A stretch of 64,000 nt of DNA from Fodinibius salsisoli. Lineage in GTDB: Bacteria; Bacteroidota; Rhodothermia; Balneolales; Balneolaceae. Within the stretch, counting starts at the first letter, position 1. Each line of letters opens with the position of its first letter. The position numbers and the translations under genes are program-made. The stretch is from contig NZ_JAGGJA010000003.1 in NCBI RefSeq assembly GCF_026229185.1, positions 372,001-436,000 of the forward strand, given 5' to 3'. Of the stretch, positions 45,701 through 55,525 are shown one piece after another. Below the pieces are notes generated by a model that worked only from the letters and a program-made list of their open reading frames with translations, did no database searches and was not told the origin of the DNA.

Positions 45701-46208
45701 CACTCATATCGGTTGTAGCTCCTATCTGGGCTCCCTTGATACGAATGTTTACCCCCGGCAACGATTCGCCACTGGTCGATTCTGTGACCTTACCGCTGAC
45801 GACCTCCTCAAATGCTACGACCGACGGTCCATCAGAGGCTGGCTTTTCCATAATAACGTAGGTATGATCCGTTTGCTTTTTATAGGTTAATCCTTTTTTG
45901 GACAATACCTTTCCAAGTAAATTAGCCAGACTATCAGTTTCTATACTTGTAATAGACACATACTCCTCTGCAACCAGACGGTTATCAAATAAGAAAGAAA
46001 TATTGTGGGAATCTTCTATCTTATTTAAAATGGACTTCAAAGAAACAATTTGCTGTACTTTCTTATCCAACAGCAGGTCCCCCTCATTAGAGGTAAAATA
46101 CTGCGTTGTAGATTGACTATATGCCTGACTGCACAGGCCGGCAAATCCACAGATTACCATAACCATACAGATTCTTACGGAAGCATAAAATTGATTTGTC
46201 TTCTTCAT
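42783..46208 (-). CDS. SusC/RagA-family TonB-linked transporter with STN signalling domain
   Basis: The 1,141-residue protein (ATG 46208; a longer frame opens at 46232) has a signal peptide to about residue 32, an STN secretin/TonB N-terminal domain at about 52-120 (ILNKIEDSHNISFLFDNRLV), a carboxypeptidase-regulatory-like domain at about 137-214, the ELVVIGYG marker, a plug (VSMQIRGVNTLQSSSEPLYV) and a barrel ending in RIFTLGINIGL. The STN domain is the part of TonB transducers that talks to FecR. The FecR and ECF-sigma genes lie directly upstream on the same strand, so ligand import should signal to transcription. The other SusC here lacks STN. Confidence 0.93.
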   Translation of the reverse strand: MKKTNQFYASVRICMVMVICGFAGLCSQAYSQSTTQYFTSNEGDLLLDKKVQQIVSLKSILNKIEDSHNISFLFDNRLVAEEYVSITSIETDSLANLLGKVLSKKGLTYKKQTDHTYVIMEKPASDGPSVVAFEEVVSGKVTESTSGESLPGVNIRIKGAQIGATTDMSGNYQINAPSLQDTLIFTFVGFQTQEVPINGRTEINLQLVPQTIEGDELVVIGYGSSNREDLTGSISSVSATDLENSITSTFDQSLQGRTAGVMVMKNSGKPGGGVSMQIRGVNTLQSSSEPLYVIDGVPISGDSDNGITNPLATLNPSDIQSIDILKDASAAAIYGSRASNGVVLITTKRGQAGDVQVNYDGYVGIQQLPNQLDVMNLRQYAQYRNRQAEIAGWGAQPEFADPSILGDGTNWQDVLYRDAPMTKHNVSVSGGTESTQYMLSAGFFDQQGIAIESDFQRYSLRLNLDNNPTTWLKVGTSLNLSRTNENINVSNDDIVNMAIRQSPDIPVKYPDGSWGGPSQSEFTLENPVALAQLNTNEQKRSQVIGNLYAEIDFHENLTLRNEMNGTFGYTNNYVFNPTYEFNERVNDLNSSNRSSSNSTFWQVKNYMTYANTYQDLSVNAMVGHEVQVNQWEGLSGSRERFPTNNLHELAAGDAQTAQNSSYSGSSSLQSFFTRLNFTYDDRYLLTGNLRADGSSNFSEQNRWGYFPSVALAWRISNESFMQDVNFIDELKLRGGYGFVGNQNIPNNRFIDTFTIVETQWGNGVRPQNLGNTGLRWESTESINAGLDLSVLRHRINFTVDAYIKRTHDLLTDVPLPLLAGTSGNGSINTPIDNIGQLENKGIEFSVNTINMEGDFRWESDVVLSMNRNAVTELKSENSIIDRQINFFDTATRTIVGEPVGQLFGYVVEGVFEDAEDIRSHATQNNAINPVNGVWPGDLKFKDLNDDGIIDEQDRTIIGNPMPDFQYGITNKFFYKNVDFSVFLNGNYGNKIFNQVRRQNENPASDFGMLESVFDYARLDPNSLDANVDDVIVTNPETTVPRITTSDPNNNQRPSTRFVEDGTYLRIKNVTLGYTLPTNLASRFNLRNLRVYGSVENLHTFTGYSGYDPEIGSQTSDPLLMGIDNGRYPSQRIFTLGINIGL

Positions 46209-46286
46209 ATCGACCGAGTTAAGATTGACCATTACTTATTTAGACTTTTAAACATTTATTGCATTCTTACATCTTTTCATAAAGAC

Positions 46287-47336
46287 CTATTTACCGACAT
46301 AAACTGCTTCGTCCCTGACTGTTATAGGTGTATCTAAGGTATTAGACAGTGCGGAGGTAATTACTTCCAGGCTTGAATTGTCGATCGCTCCAGAAATAGT
46401 CCGTTCGTATAGATCTGCTTGCCTAACTACTACTTTGATACCAAATGTATTTTCCAGTCGGTCCACTACATCAGCCAAAGGGGTTTTATCAAATACCAGC
46501 TGGTAGGTAGTCCACGAACTATAAACCTCTGTATTAACCAAACGGGACCTGATGTGTTTGCTATCAGCATTGAATTCAGCTAATTCTCCGGGCTTCATCA
46601 CCGTTTCTCTGCTTTCCCTGTTCATAGGAGCTAAAGCCACACTCCCTTCTTCCAGAACTACCTGTGTACCTTGATTCCGGGTAGAAACCACAAATTCTGT
46701 CCCCATTACCTTTACATATCCTGCAGATGTTCGCACTTTAAAGGGAGCATCTCCGGGATTCTCTCTCTTTGCTACCGAGAAATGGGCCTCACCGTCCAGA
46801 AAAACTTCAACCTCATTAGAGTCCGCAGGATCAACGGTATAAACTAAATTTGAATGGGCATTCAATATTATCCTGGATCCATCATTCAGCTTAATTGTTT
46901 TCTGTTCTCCGTATTCTGTAACTATTTCATTCCGGACAATTTGCTCTGCCTGTTCCTGAGACTCCTGGCTATTTAAAAAGTTTACGGCTATACCAGTAGC
47001 TGCCACGACCAAAAAGACAGCCGCCGCTCTGAAGAACCATTGCAACTTATTTTTAGGATGAAAATTGTAAGACTTGTTGGATGAGGCTCCCTCTGCCTTT
47101 TCAATACGTTGCTGAAGTTCTTCCCAGGCCCGATAGCGATCAGGATTAGAACCGGGCTTAATTGTAAAACCTGCTATCTCTCTGTGTGCCCGCTTAGCCA
47201 GAGAGCGATTCTTCGGATTATCGGCTACCCACTCATCCCAGTATACTTTCTCTTTTGGATTTGCCCGACCATTAATCCATCTCTGAAATGATTTGTTATG
47301 AACCAGTTCGTTAAAACCGTAATCTGCTTCTTTCAC
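46287..47336 (-). CDS. FecR-family anti-sigma factor
   Basis: The 349-residue protein has a cytoplasmic N-terminal part of about 98 residues, a single membrane helix (WFFRAAAVFLVVAATGIAVN, about 100-120), and a periplasmic FecR domain (TEYGEQKTIKLNDGSRIILN; GSVALAPMNRES) with a C-terminal STN-like DUF4974 region (VFDKTPLADVVDRLENTFGI). It should hold the ECF sigma factor at the membrane until SusC signals. The start is GTG at 47336, with no ATG nearby. It is 78 bases upstream of the SusC start and follows the sigma gene by 199 bases, consistent with a single signalling cassette. Confidence 0.92.
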   Translation of the reverse strand: MKEADYGFNELVHNKSFQRWINGRANPKEKVYWDEWVADNPKNRSLAKRAHREIAGFTIKPGSNPDRYRAWEELQQRIEKAEGASSNKSYNFHPKNKLQWFFRAAAVFLVVAATGIAVNFLNSQESQEQAEQIVRNEIVTEYGEQKTIKLNDGSRIILNAHSNLVYTVDPADSNEVEVFLDGEAHFSVAKRENPGDAPFKVRTSAGYVKVMGTEFVVSTRNQGTQVVLEEGSVALAPMNRESRETVMKPGELAEFNADSKHIRSRLVNTEVYSSWTTYQLVFDKTPLADVVDRLENTFGIKVVVRQADLYERTISGAIDNSSLEVITSALSNTLDTPITVRDEAVYVGK

Positions 47337-47535
47337 AGGCTTAAAATCTATTCTTTGAGTTTTATTTCAAGGAATAGACGTTTGTGAAATCAATTTGTAC
47401 TCAAAAAAATTTAACTAATTGCAAAAGCAGAAAATAATTCCCGCAAAAACCGAAATTAAATATGTCTCAGAGAGGGCTAAATACTCAATAAGGGTTATTA
47501 AGCCAAACGGGGTTCCATCTAATGAATTTAGTTCC

Positions 47536-48168
47536 TTAGATAAGATGTAGAAGACCTGCAATGATTACACCAACCAGCACTTCAGTCCTGAGTAGTGCCC
47601 GTAGTGACTCTATAGCTCTATAAATATAATTGCGGCAGGTCTGATAGTTGACATCCATAATCTGCTCTATCTCCTGATAACTCATCCCTTCATAAAATTT
47701 TAGATATAATACTTCGCGCTGTCGTGATGATAACTGATCGATTGCCTTCTTTAATTCGCTGTGCCGGATGGAACTTTCTTCATTATTTATAATTAATTCT
47801 TCTGCAGAAAACTGCATTTTCAACCGACTATCAGCAAACTTATCCAAATATTTTCTTTCGGCCTGTTTTTTACGATAGGTATCAATAATACTTCTTCTCA
47901 AGGAGGTCCATAAGTAAGTCCTCACGGCCTCTACCTCGTCAAGCGTATCTCTCTTTTGCCAAACATAAAGAAATAACTTCTGGACATGATCTTTGGCCAT
48001 ACCCTTTTGGCCGGTTAACTTTAAAGCGTAATGAAACAAATCATCATAATGCCGATGAAATAACAATTCAAAGGCATCTCGATCGCCTTCCAATACCGCA
48101 GACCATACTCTTACATCACTATTATCCCCTGTCCTGTATCTATTTTTAATTTGTATCGGTCTACCCAT
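47536..48168 (-). CDS. ECF RNA polymerase sigma factor
   Basis: The 210-residue protein has sigma region 2 (about 27-95, DAFELLFHRHYDDLFHYAL) and region 4 (about 138-192, LSSRQREVLYLKFYEGMSYQ then EIEQIM), the helix-turn-helix that contacts -35 elements. It belongs to the Bacteroidota ECF class that pairs with FecR. The final residues 197-210 are strongly hydrophobic (VLVGVIIAGLLHLI), which may help hold it at the membrane with FecR. It should direct transcription of the SusC/SusD locus. The upstream gap of 657 bases contains its promoter. Confidence 0.9.
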   Translation of the reverse strand: MGRPIQIKNRYRTGDNSDVRVWSAVLEGDRDAFELLFHRHYDDLFHYALKLTGQKGMAKDHVQKLFLYVWQKRDTLDEVEAVRTYLWTSLRRSIIDTYRKKQAERKYLDKFADSRLKMQFSAEELIINNEESSIRHSELKKAIDQLSSRQREVLYLKFYEGMSYQEIEQIMDVNYQTCRNYIYRAIESLRALLRTEVLVGVIIAGLLHLI

Positions 48169-48825
48169 AAAATCCTGTTTTTCTTAAACCTATTGTATAA
48201 TCGATCCTTTATGAGCCACAGTTAGTTCGTAAAGCCCCCACAGTATATTAATATTGCTATAGGACGTCTTCCTGCTATAACGGATTTGTTTATTACCAAC
48301 AACTACTGAACCCCACCTTCAACTTCTCAACCTCAATTTTTATTAAATTAAATGAGAAATGGTTTTATACAAATGAAATTTATTTTAATTAAATTAAAAA
48401 ACAAAAGAAATACTACCGATAAACATTAACGAAAAACCTTAGGGATAATATTCTGATTACGTTTAGTCGTTTTCAAAAAGAAGTGACAGTTAATCATAGA
48501 ATTAAGCACTTTATTGCACAATAATCTTTTTCGGCAATCGTATAAAAACCTTTTCGATTTTATAAAAAACTCCAATGTATTTCTTATATTTATTGATGAA
48601 AATTTAATGCTATTTTATGGAGTGAGGCAAATTAGCTCTCTGTTTTAGTTAGCAAGCACCTAAGCCCTCTTTTTGAATCTCATTGTGCTAAACCAAGAAA
48701 TTTGCTCTGATTAACAAGATCAACCATATATTAAATTAATTAGATTAATAAATTAATTAGCCTTATTTTTAAAACAAATATTGCTTTAATATAATTAATA
48801 TTTAACCCAACAATACTTTTATACC
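48169..48825. other. 657-base divergent regulatory region
   Basis: The gap separates the sigma/FecR operon (minus) from the second LacI gene (plus) and must hold both promoters. It is very AT-rich, with several TTAATTA-type repeats near 48730-48760. No coding frame, operator palindrome or promoter element could be assigned with confidence. Confidence 0.4.
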
Positions 48826-49821
48826 TTGAAAGTAACACTAAAAGACATAGCCGAAGATACCGGATATTCTATATCAACCGTCTCAAGAGTTCTAAATGGA
48901 TTTGATACAAATCCTGGGACAAAAGAAGCTATTTTAAAAAGCGCTCGCAAACTTAACTACCCTATTCAAAATTTTGACCATGCTCTGGAATCTAATGACA
49001 TGCTCGAAATATTGCTCATTACCGGCATTGAAGTGGGAGAATTTTATGCCTCTTTCTTTGATGGCTTGAATAAAGCTGCTTCTCGTCAAAATGTACGACT
49101 CAGCTTGGCAAGTCTGGAAAATCGCATTCCCAAGATCGAAGATATTGGAAAAGAAATTGAGGAAGAAGATTTCGACGGACTTATTATCAATGTTCCACGC
49201 TTTTCAAAAGAACAGTATAATGAGTTAAAGAAGGTTCTGCCTGAAGACTTTCCAGTCGTCTCCAATGAAATTCTTGACAACCCTGTATTTGAAACCGTCG
49301 GTTTTGATAACTATGGCGGTGGACAACTCGTAGCCCAGCATTTTGAAGATCAGGGATATACCACCTGCGGTATTGTTCGTGGCCCCAGCGACAAAAACGT
49401 ATCCCGACAGCGTGCCCACGGTTTTGTAGATTATATCAGGCAGAGCGATTCCATGAGCTTAACCTGGGAGTTTGAAGGGAACTTCAGTTTTGAAGCAGGT
49501 ATTGAAGCTTTCAATGACTATAATGAACAAGATGCCCCTCCCCAAGCTGTTTTCTCTGGTAATGATAATATGTGTCAGGGCTTCATGCAGCAGGCTATGG
49601 TAGAGGGTTATGAATTCCCTGACGATATTGCTATCGTTGGTTATGATGATCTGCCGATCTGTTCACGACATCGTCCTAAAATATCATCGGTACATACCAA
49701 TTATGAGCATTTGGGAATTGTTTCCATTCAACGAATGAAAACGTTATTGGAGAACAAAAATCTTCCCAAAAATATGATGAACCTTGTTCCTACCAAATTA
49801 GTTACAAGAGAGTCATCTTAG
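48826..49821 (+). CDS. LacI-family transcriptional regulator (paralogue 2)
   Basis: The 331-residue protein has the same start as the regulator at 34172 (VTLKDIAEDTGYSISTVSRV then LNGFD) and the same core (IVGYDDLPICSRHRPKISSV; final RESS). The start is TTG at 48826; an ATG start would delete the DNA-binding helix-turn-helix. It should regulate the adjacent utilisation locus or its own operon in response to a sugar. It lies divergent from the sigma/FecR/SusC operon, and its stop is 7 bases before an exported EEP-fold hydrolase gene. Confidence 0.9.
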   Translation: MKVTLKDIAEDTGYSISTVSRVLNGFDTNPGTKEAILKSARKLNYPIQNFDHALESNDMLEILLITGIEVGEFYASFFDGLNKAASRQNVRLSLASLENRIPKIEDIGKEIEEEDFDGLIINVPRFSKEQYNELKKVLPEDFPVVSNEILDNPVFETVGFDNYGGGQLVAQHFEDQGYTTCGIVRGPSDKNVSRQRAHGFVDYIRQSDSMSLTWEFEGNFSFEAGIEAFNDYNEQDAPPQAVFSGNDNMCQGFMQQAMVEGYEFPDDIAIVGYDDLPICSRHRPKISSVHTNYEHLGIVSIQRMKTLLENKNLPKNMMNLVPTKLVTRESS

Positions 49822-49828
49822 CATACTT

Positions 49829-50689
49829 ATGAAACATTTTCTTTCTAAAGTTGCATTTTTCTGCTTGTTTTTGGGTTCGGTGGGTGCATTAAGTGCCCAA
49901 CCGGCCCAACTTCAAGTCATGTCGTATAATATTCGTTACGATAATCCCGGTGATGCCCCCAATCACTGGGACAATCGTAAAGATAAAGTGGCGAATCTTC
50001 TTCAGTTCTACAATCCCGCCTTTATAGGAACCCAGGAAGCCTTATTTCATCAGCTTGATTACCTCGATCAAAGTCTGCCCCAATATAACTGGATTGGCCA
50101 AGGGCGAGATGACGGAAAAAAAGAAGGCGAATTTTCTGCCCTTATGTATAATACGAATGCCGTTCAGTTGGTAGCAAATTCTGACAGCACCATTTGGCTT
50201 TCCAAAACACCGGATATGCCCAGTAAAAATTGGGATGCCGCCCTCCCCCGGATTTTAACGTGGGGTGAGTTCAAAATAAAATCCAATGGAAAGCATATTT
50301 TTGTTTTCAACACGCATTTTGATCACCGAGGTGAACAAGCCCGTGCTGAAAGCGCAAAGATTATTCTCCGCACCATCCAAAAAATAGCGGGTAACTTACC
50401 CGTCGTTTTGACTGGAGATTTCAATATTATTGACACGAGCAAACCCTATCAGATCCTCACCTCTACTTTCCTGGCTGATGCAATAAACACTTCTCAGTTA
50501 CCTCACGTAGGCGCTGAATTTACCTACAGTGGCTTTGGCGTTCGGGCCCCTGATGATGGTCGCCGTATAGACTATATTTTCACTAATAGTAAGGTAGACG
50601 TCCTCAAACATGCCATCATCACCTCTTTTCAGGATGGGTATTTTCCTTCTGACCATCTGCCTGTATTAGCAGAAATCAGCCTGAAATAA
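49829..50689 (+). CDS. Exported endonuclease/exonuclease/phosphatase-fold hydrolase
   Basis: The 286-residue protein has a signal peptide (CLFLGSVGALSAQ) and an EEP fold: VMSYNIRYDN at the start, Glu70 in GTQEALF, NTHFDHRGEQARAESA, GDFNII and the closing SDHLPVLAEI motif. These residues bind Mg2+ and cleave phosphodiester or phosphomonoester bonds. Being exported, it is not a DNA-repair enzyme; relatives in sugar-utilisation loci act on phosphorylated or lipid-linked substrates, though its own is unknown. It is 7 bases after the LacI gene, so the pair is co-transcribed. Confidence 0.85.
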   Translation: MKHFLSKVAFFCLFLGSVGALSAQPAQLQVMSYNIRYDNPGDAPNHWDNRKDKVANLLQFYNPAFIGTQEALFHQLDYLDQSLPQYNWIGQGRDDGKKEGEFSALMYNTNAVQLVANSDSTIWLSKTPDMPSKNWDAALPRILTWGEFKIKSNGKHIFVFNTHFDHRGEQARAESAKIILRTIQKIAGNLPVVLTGDFNIIDTSKPYQILTSTFLADAINTSQLPHVGAEFTYSGFGVRAPDDGRRIDYIFTNSKVDVLKHAIITSFQDGYFPSDHLPVLAEISLK

Positions 50690-50717
50690 CTTGACTATTG
50701 TATTGAGTAAATGCAGA

Positions 50718-50747
50718 GCTGTTTTAAGCGTCCACGCTTGAAACAGC
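50718..50747. repeat. Palindromic repeat, AAGCGTCCACGCTT family, copy 1
   Basis: A 30-bp palindrome with the core AAGCGTCCACGCTT and arms beginning GCTGTTT and ending AAACAGC; fourteen positions pair with one G-U wobble around a 2-base CC centre. It lies 29 bases after the stop of the EEP hydrolase. A 13-bp palindrome ATGCCTACGGCAT follows at 50875-50887. The position suggests an mRNA 3'-end or terminator role. Confidence 0.7.
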
Positions 50748-50904
50748 ATAATGTTTAAGTCATACTCTCTAAGATGAAGCACACCTATCAGGTGTACCCC
50801 ATCAATGCCATTTAGTATGGACGTTCGATGGTACAGCCCGGCGGGTAAATAAAATTCAGCTTTTTTAAACAGGAATGCCTACGGCATAGCATATAGAATT
50901 TACA

Positions 50905-51696
50905 TTAATTATTGCTGCTTAACTCTTTGCTGAACATCCACTCGTAGAGTCGAGGGTTACGATATGCATAAACCCAGGCCTTTACATGACCCGCATCCGG
51001 ATACTCTGTAAAACCCGGCTTACCTCCTGCCATTTGTATAGCATCAACCATTGCACGAGAATAGCGCACATCAACGGCGTTGTCTTGAGCACCATGAAAC
51101 ACCCAAACAGGCATATCATTGAGCAGAAAGGCACGCGTTATATCACCGCCTCCACAGATGGGCGCTGCAGCAGCAAACTTCCGGGGAAAACGCTCGATGA
51201 GGTCAAAAGTTCCAAAGCCGCCCATGGATATGCCTGTTACGTACAACCGATTACTATTGATAGCATATTGCTCCTGTATCTTCTCAAGCAACTCGATAGT
51301 CAGCTGCATGGGCTGGGTGGGGGTATCCCCCATGGGAGCCGTAAAAGTAGTTGTATCACGGATACCACTCAACGAGGCCCATGAACTGTCTTTGGGAACC
51401 TGGGGAGCTACTACAAAGGCCGGATATTCTTCCCTAAACGTAGGATCGGCAAAATGCGCTGCGCCCCACTTTAGCTGGCTATAGTTATCATCGCCTCGTT
51501 CACCCGCTCCATGCAAAAAGAGCACCAGCGGATACGATTTTGTAGAATCATAGTCAGCGGGTTTGAGCAATCGATAATTCAATTCATTTCCATTAGCATC
51601 TTTATACACATGCGCCTCAAAATCAGTGATTTGTGCTGAAGTTAATAACGGAAAACTCATGAACAGCAGGACTATAAGGTATTTTTTGATCATCAT
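50905..51696 (-). CDS. Exported alpha/beta-hydrolase esterase
   Basis: The 263-residue protein has a signal peptide (IVLLFMSFPLLTSAQ) and a serine esterase fold: oxyanion region LHGAGERGDDN, nucleophile elbow GISMGG with Ser158, likely Asp205 in HGAQDNAVD and His237 in DAGHVKAW. It resembles the carboxylesterase/phospholipase and feruloyl/acetyl esterase-like families; the substrate cannot be chosen. It lies after IcmF in the same direction, with a 214-base gap containing palindromic repeats, so separate transcription is likely. Confidence 0.85.
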   Translation of the reverse strand: MMIKKYLIVLLFMSFPLLTSAQITDFEAHVYKDANGNELNYRLLKPADYDSTKSYPLVLFLHGAGERGDDNYSQLKWGAAHFADPTFREEYPAFVVAPQVPKDSSWASLSGIRDTTTFTAPMGDTPTQPMQLTIELLEKIQEQYAINSNRLYVTGISMGGFGTFDLIERFPRKFAAAAPICGGGDITRAFLLNDMPVWVFHGAQDNAVDVRYSRAMVDAIQMAGGKPGFTEYPDAGHVKAWVYAYRNPRLYEWMFSKELSSNN

Positions 51697-51840
51697 AATA
51701 TGGTTTTATCGCTGAATTAATTTCTCCGACTATAATTCCCAGTTATCAGAAAGGCATATAATAAGACACTTGGGCAAAAAACTCGAAAAGAGATTGATCT
51801 CACTGAAAGGCTATCTGAAAAGGCTTTGTAAAATCATGCT

Positions 51841-51903
51841 GTGATAAGCGTCCACGCTTATCACCCATGGCTCTATTTATTTCAGGCGTGGACGCTTGAA
51901 ATA
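51841..51903. repeat. Paired palindromic repeats, AAGCGTCCACGCTT family, copy 2
   Basis: Two palindromes with the core in opposite senses: 51841-51864 (GTGATAAGCGT, CC, ACGCTTATCAC; perfect) and 51878-51903 (TATTTCAGGCGT, GG, ACGCTTGAAATA; one G-U). They begin 8 bases after the IcmF stop (51911) on its downstream side. The pairing of two opposite units recalls bacterial interspersed mosaic elements. Confidence 0.7.
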
Positions 51904-51910
51904 GCAAGAA

Positions 51911-54900
51911 TCACATATTGCGACGATACTGCCCCCCAACCTCATACAAGGCTCGGGATATCTGTCCCAGTGAAGCCACTTTTACCGTCTCCATCAGTTC
52001 CTCAAAGATATTACCATCCTTGCGGGCTACCTCTTTGAGCCTTTTGATAGCCTGCTCCGCCTCTTCTTCATTGCGATTCCAAAACGCCTCCAAACTGTCA
52101 ATCTGTTGCTCCTTCTCTTCTTTGGTCGATCGAATCAAATCCACTTTCTTTTCTTCCTCTTCGCCAGAGGCCCCTTCATTCTGAAAGGTATTGACCCCGA
52201 TAATCGGCAGCTCGCCACTGTGTTTTTTGGATTCATAGTATAGGCTTTCATCTTGTATTTTTCCCCGCTGATACATATGCTCCATTGCACCTAAAACGCC
52301 GCCACGCTCCGTCAGCCGATCGAACTCAGAAAGAATAGCCTCTTCCACCAGATCCGTAAGCTCTTCAATGAAGTACGAACCCTGGTTAATATTTTCATTC
52401 TTGGCGGTGCCCATCTCCTTATTAATAATCAGCTGAATAGCCAACGCCCGGCGTACAGACTCTTCGGTGGGCGTGGTGATCGCCTCATCATAAGCATTAG
52501 TATGCAGGGAGTTACAATTATCATAGACGGCCATCAGCGCCTGCAGGGTCGTACGGATGTCATTAAACTGAATTTCCTGGGCATGCAGGGACCGTCCACT
52601 GGTTTGGATATGATACTTCAGCTTCTGCGATCGCTTGTTGGCTCCATACTTTTCTCGCATCGCCACAGCCCAGATACGTCGGGCTACACGCCCAATAACG
52701 GCATATTCCGGATCCAACCCATTGCTAAAAAAGAACGAAAGATTGTGGGCAAAGGTATCAATATTCATACCGCGCGACAGGTAGTATTCCACATAAGTAA
52801 AACCGTTGGCCAGCGTAAAAGCGGCCTGCGTAATGGGGTTCGCCCCCGCCTCCGCAATGTGATAGCCCGATATTGAGACCGAATAATAGTTACGTACCTT
52901 GTGATCTGTAAAATACTGCTGGATGTCGCCCATCATCTTGAGCGCAAACTCGGTCGAAAAGATGCAGGTATTTTGCGCCTGGTCTTCCTTCAGGATATCC
53001 GCCTGAACGGTCCCCCGGACCACAGCAAGCGCCCGTTCTTTAATTTGCTCATACGTTTCTTCATCCACCAGTTTATCACCGGTGATACCCAACAGCCCAA
53101 GACCAAAGCCATCACTACCGGATGGGAGTTCCTCATGATATTCAGGAGCTTCTACGTCTTTTTGCTTAAAGTACTGCTGGATTTGTTTCTGAGCCTGCTC
53201 CCACCGCCCCTGCTCTTTGAGATACCGCTCTACCTCCTGATCAATGGCCGTATTCATAAACATTGCCAAAATCATCGGGGCCGGACCGTTAATCGTCATA
53301 GAAACAGACGTTTTGCGGGAAGTCAGTTCAAAGCCGGAATAAAGCTTCTTCATATCATCCAGCGTGCAGATACTAACGCCGGAATTGCCCACCTTGCCGT
53401 AGATATCCGGACGATGATCGGGATCTTCGCCATAGAGGGTCACTGAGTCAAAAGCCGTGGAAAGACGTGCTGCGGGCATTCCTTCGCTCAGATAATGAAA
53501 CCGCTTATTGGTACGCTCGGGGGTTCCCTCTCCGGCAAACATACGGGTAGGATCTTCCCCCTCTCGCTTGAACGGAAAAACCCCGGCCGTAAATGGGTAG
53601 TAGCCCGGCAGATTTTCTTTCAGGGCAAACTTAAGCTGTTCGCCCTTATTTTTGGTTTTTGGAAGCGCCACCCGCGGAATTTGAAGTCCACTGAGCGACT
53701 CGCGAAACATCTCATTTTTAAAAGTCTTATTCCGTATTTGAACTTCCACCTCTTCCTGGCGATACCTCTCATAGAGCTCATCCCAGCGATCTAAAATCTT
53801 TTGGCACCGAGAGTTCAACTTACTGAGCCAATGCTCTCGCATCTCCTGTAATTTCTGCTCAAAGTCGTTACTTTCGTCCGGCTGCCAGCGTTCTACTTGC
53901 TCCAGAGTACCGACTACCTGGTCGAGCTTTTCAGCAATCTCAACCTGATCTTCAGCCCAGCTGTGATAATCACGTATAGATTCGGAAATTTCTGACAAAT
54001 AGCGCTGCCGTTTACCGGGAATGATTGCCTGGGCCTGAATATCCTCGGCCGGCTCGGGATTGCTATAAATTTGTGTTTCCCAATTCAGGCTATAATAATC
54101 GTTAATCTCATTTACCAGCGCTTTGAACAGCCGATTCACGCCCTCATCATTAAACTGTGCCGCAATAGTAGGATACACCGGCATCTCATCCGCCTTGAGG
54201 TCCCAGGCGCCACGATTACGCTTCATCTGTTTTCGAACATCGCGGAGAGCATCCAGCGAACCCTTTTTCTCAAATTTATTAAGCACCACCAGCTCGGCCA
54301 GATCGAGCATATTTATCTTTTCGAGCTGCGTGGCCGCACCATACTCACTGGTCATCACATAGAGCGGGATATCCGAAATATTCACAATCTCGGTATCACT
54401 CTGACCGATACCGCTGGTTTCCACAATCACCAAGTCAAAGCCGGCCGTCTTACATATCTGGATGGCTCCCTGTACGGAACCACTGGTAGCCCGGTTGGTG
54501 GCCCGGGTAGCCAGGCTGCGCATATACACCCGCTCCGGGTCCAGGCTATTCATCCGGATGCGATCCCCCAGCAGGGCCCCGCCGGTTCGTATTTTAGAGG
54601 GATCGATAGAGATCACAGCAATATTCAGATCCTCAAATTCAGTCAGAAAACGCCGTACCAACTCATCGGTAAGCGAGCTTTTCCCGGCTCCTCCGGTACC
54701 CGTGATGCCTATCAAGGGAATGGCCTGCCCGTTTTTGGTAGCCTGAACGACACTGCCCTGTCCGTCGAGCAACTTACCATCTTCGAAGCTGATGATCTCA
54801 TCATGGTTATTCTCAATAGCTGAAATGCAGCGGGCTATCGTTTTTGCATCTTTCTGGATAATGTTTTGTACATCAATGTCTTCTATGTCGGCCGTATCAA

Positions 54901-55408
54901 AATCACACTTCTCCAGCATATAATTGATCATGCCCTGCAAGCCCATCGTGCTTCCATCTTCCACCGAAAAGATCCGGCTCACCCCATAGTCGTGCAGCTC
55001 TTTAATCTCATCCTCTACAATAACGCCCCCGCCCCCGCCAAAGACGTTAATATGAGAAGCACCGCCTTCGGCCAGTAAATCCACCATATACTTAAAGTAC
55101 TCCATATGCCCCCCTTGGTACGAGCTAATGGCAATGCCCTGCACATCTTCCTGGATAGCGCAATCCACGATCTCCTGTACGGACCTGTTATGGCCCAGAT
55201 GGATAACCTCGGCACCGCTGCTCTGCAAGATGCGGCGCATAATATTGATGCTGGCGTCATGGCCATCAAACAAGCTGGCAGCCGTCACAAAACGAATTTT
55301 ATGCTCAGCCTCATAAACCTCTGGCCGGGATAACTTGCTTGGCTTACTTTTTGATTCAGCAGATTTTTGACGGGACGCTGGGTCGGAAACAACAGTATCT
55401 TGGCTCAT
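51911..55408 (-). CDS. icmF: Fused isobutyryl-CoA mutase IcmF
   Basis: The 1,165-residue protein starts at ATG 55408; a TTG at 55417 would add three residues. From the N-terminus there is a 35-residue polar extension, a cobalamin-binding domain with DGHDAS (His50 is the lower axial ligand), a G-protein chaperone domain with Walker [13 protein letters not shown] at 234-245, and a methylmalonyl-CoA mutase-type barrel to the end. This B12-GTPase-mutase order defines IcmF, which interconverts isobutyryl- and n-butyryl-CoA with adenosylcobalamin in the cytoplasm while the G domain loads and repairs the cofactor. It normally serves valine and butyrate metabolism. It is downstream of mprF by 118 bases. 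Confidence 0.95.
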   Translation of the reverse strand: MSQDTVVSDPASRQKSAESKSKPSKLSRPEVYEAEHKIRFVTAASLFDGHDASINIMRRILQSSGAEVIHLGHNRSVQEIVDCAIQEDVQGIAISSYQGGHMEYFKYMVDLLAEGGASHINVFGGGGGVIVEDEIKELHDYGVSRIFSVEDGSTMGLQGMINYMLEKCDFDTADIEDIDVQNIIQKDAKTIARCISAIENNHDEIISFEDGKLLDGQGSVVQATKNGQAIPLIGITGTGGAGKSSLTDELVRRFLTEFEDLNIAVISIDPSKIRTGGALLGDRIRMNSLDPERVYMRSLATRATNRATSGSVQGAIQICKTAGFDLVIVETSGIGQSDTEIVNISDIPLYVMTSEYGAATQLEKINMLDLAELVVLNKFEKKGSLDALRDVRKQMKRNRGAWDLKADEMPVYPTIAAQFNDEGVNRLFKALVNEINDYYSLNWETQIYSNPEPAEDIQAQAIIPGKRQRYLSEISESIRDYHSWAEDQVEIAEKLDQVVGTLEQVERWQPDESNDFEQKLQEMREHWLSKLNSRCQKILDRWDELYERYRQEEVEVQIRNKTFKNEMFRESLSGLQIPRVALPKTKNKGEQLKFALKENLPGYYPFTAGVFPFKREGEDPTRMFAGEGTPERTNKRFHYLSEGMPAARLSTAFDSVTLYGEDPDHRPDIYGKVGNSGVSICTLDDMKKLYSGFELTSRKTSVSMTINGPAPMILAMFMNTAIDQEVERYLKEQGRWEQAQKQIQQYFKQKDVEAPEYHEELPSGSDGFGLGLLGITGDKLVDEETYEQIKERALAVVRGTVQADILKEDQAQNTCIFSTEFALKMMGDIQQYFTDHKVRNYYSVSISGYHIAEAGANPITQAAFTLANGFTYVEYYLSRGMNIDTFAHNLSFFFSNGLDPEYAVIGRVARRIWAVAMREKYGANKRSQKLKYHIQTSGRSLHAQEIQFNDIRTTLQALMAVYDNCNSLHTNAYDEAITTPTEESVRRALAIQLIINKEMGTAKNENINQGSYFIEELTDLVEEAILSEFDRLTERGGVLGAMEHMYQRGKIQDESLYYESKKHSGELPIIGVNTFQNEGASGEEEEKKVDLIRSTKEEKEQQIDSLEAFWNRNEEEAEQAIKRLKEVARKDGNIFEELMETVKVASLGQISRALYEVGGQYRRNM

Positions 55409-55525
55409 AACTGACAACCTTTGTTATTTTAGGAAGTAACATACCTTTATTTAAGCCCTCTTTGATTTAAGGTAAGAAAAATGTAGCTATTTTTTGAGCC
55501 TTCAAATCTGTTCTTAGGCGGTTGT

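Noticed and set aside
48730-48765. TTAATTA repeats as a CRISPR or operator array
   Set aside because: The repeats are short, irregular and part of general AT-richness; no constant repeat and spacer pattern exists.
49829-50689. DNA-repair exonuclease III
   Set aside because: The fold matches but a clear signal peptide and missing DNA-repair context argue for an exported hydrolase with another substrate.
52901-54823. Long plus-strand frames of 181 and 250 residues
   Set aside because: They lie entirely antisense to icmF, whose domain content is certain, and show no recognisable domain.
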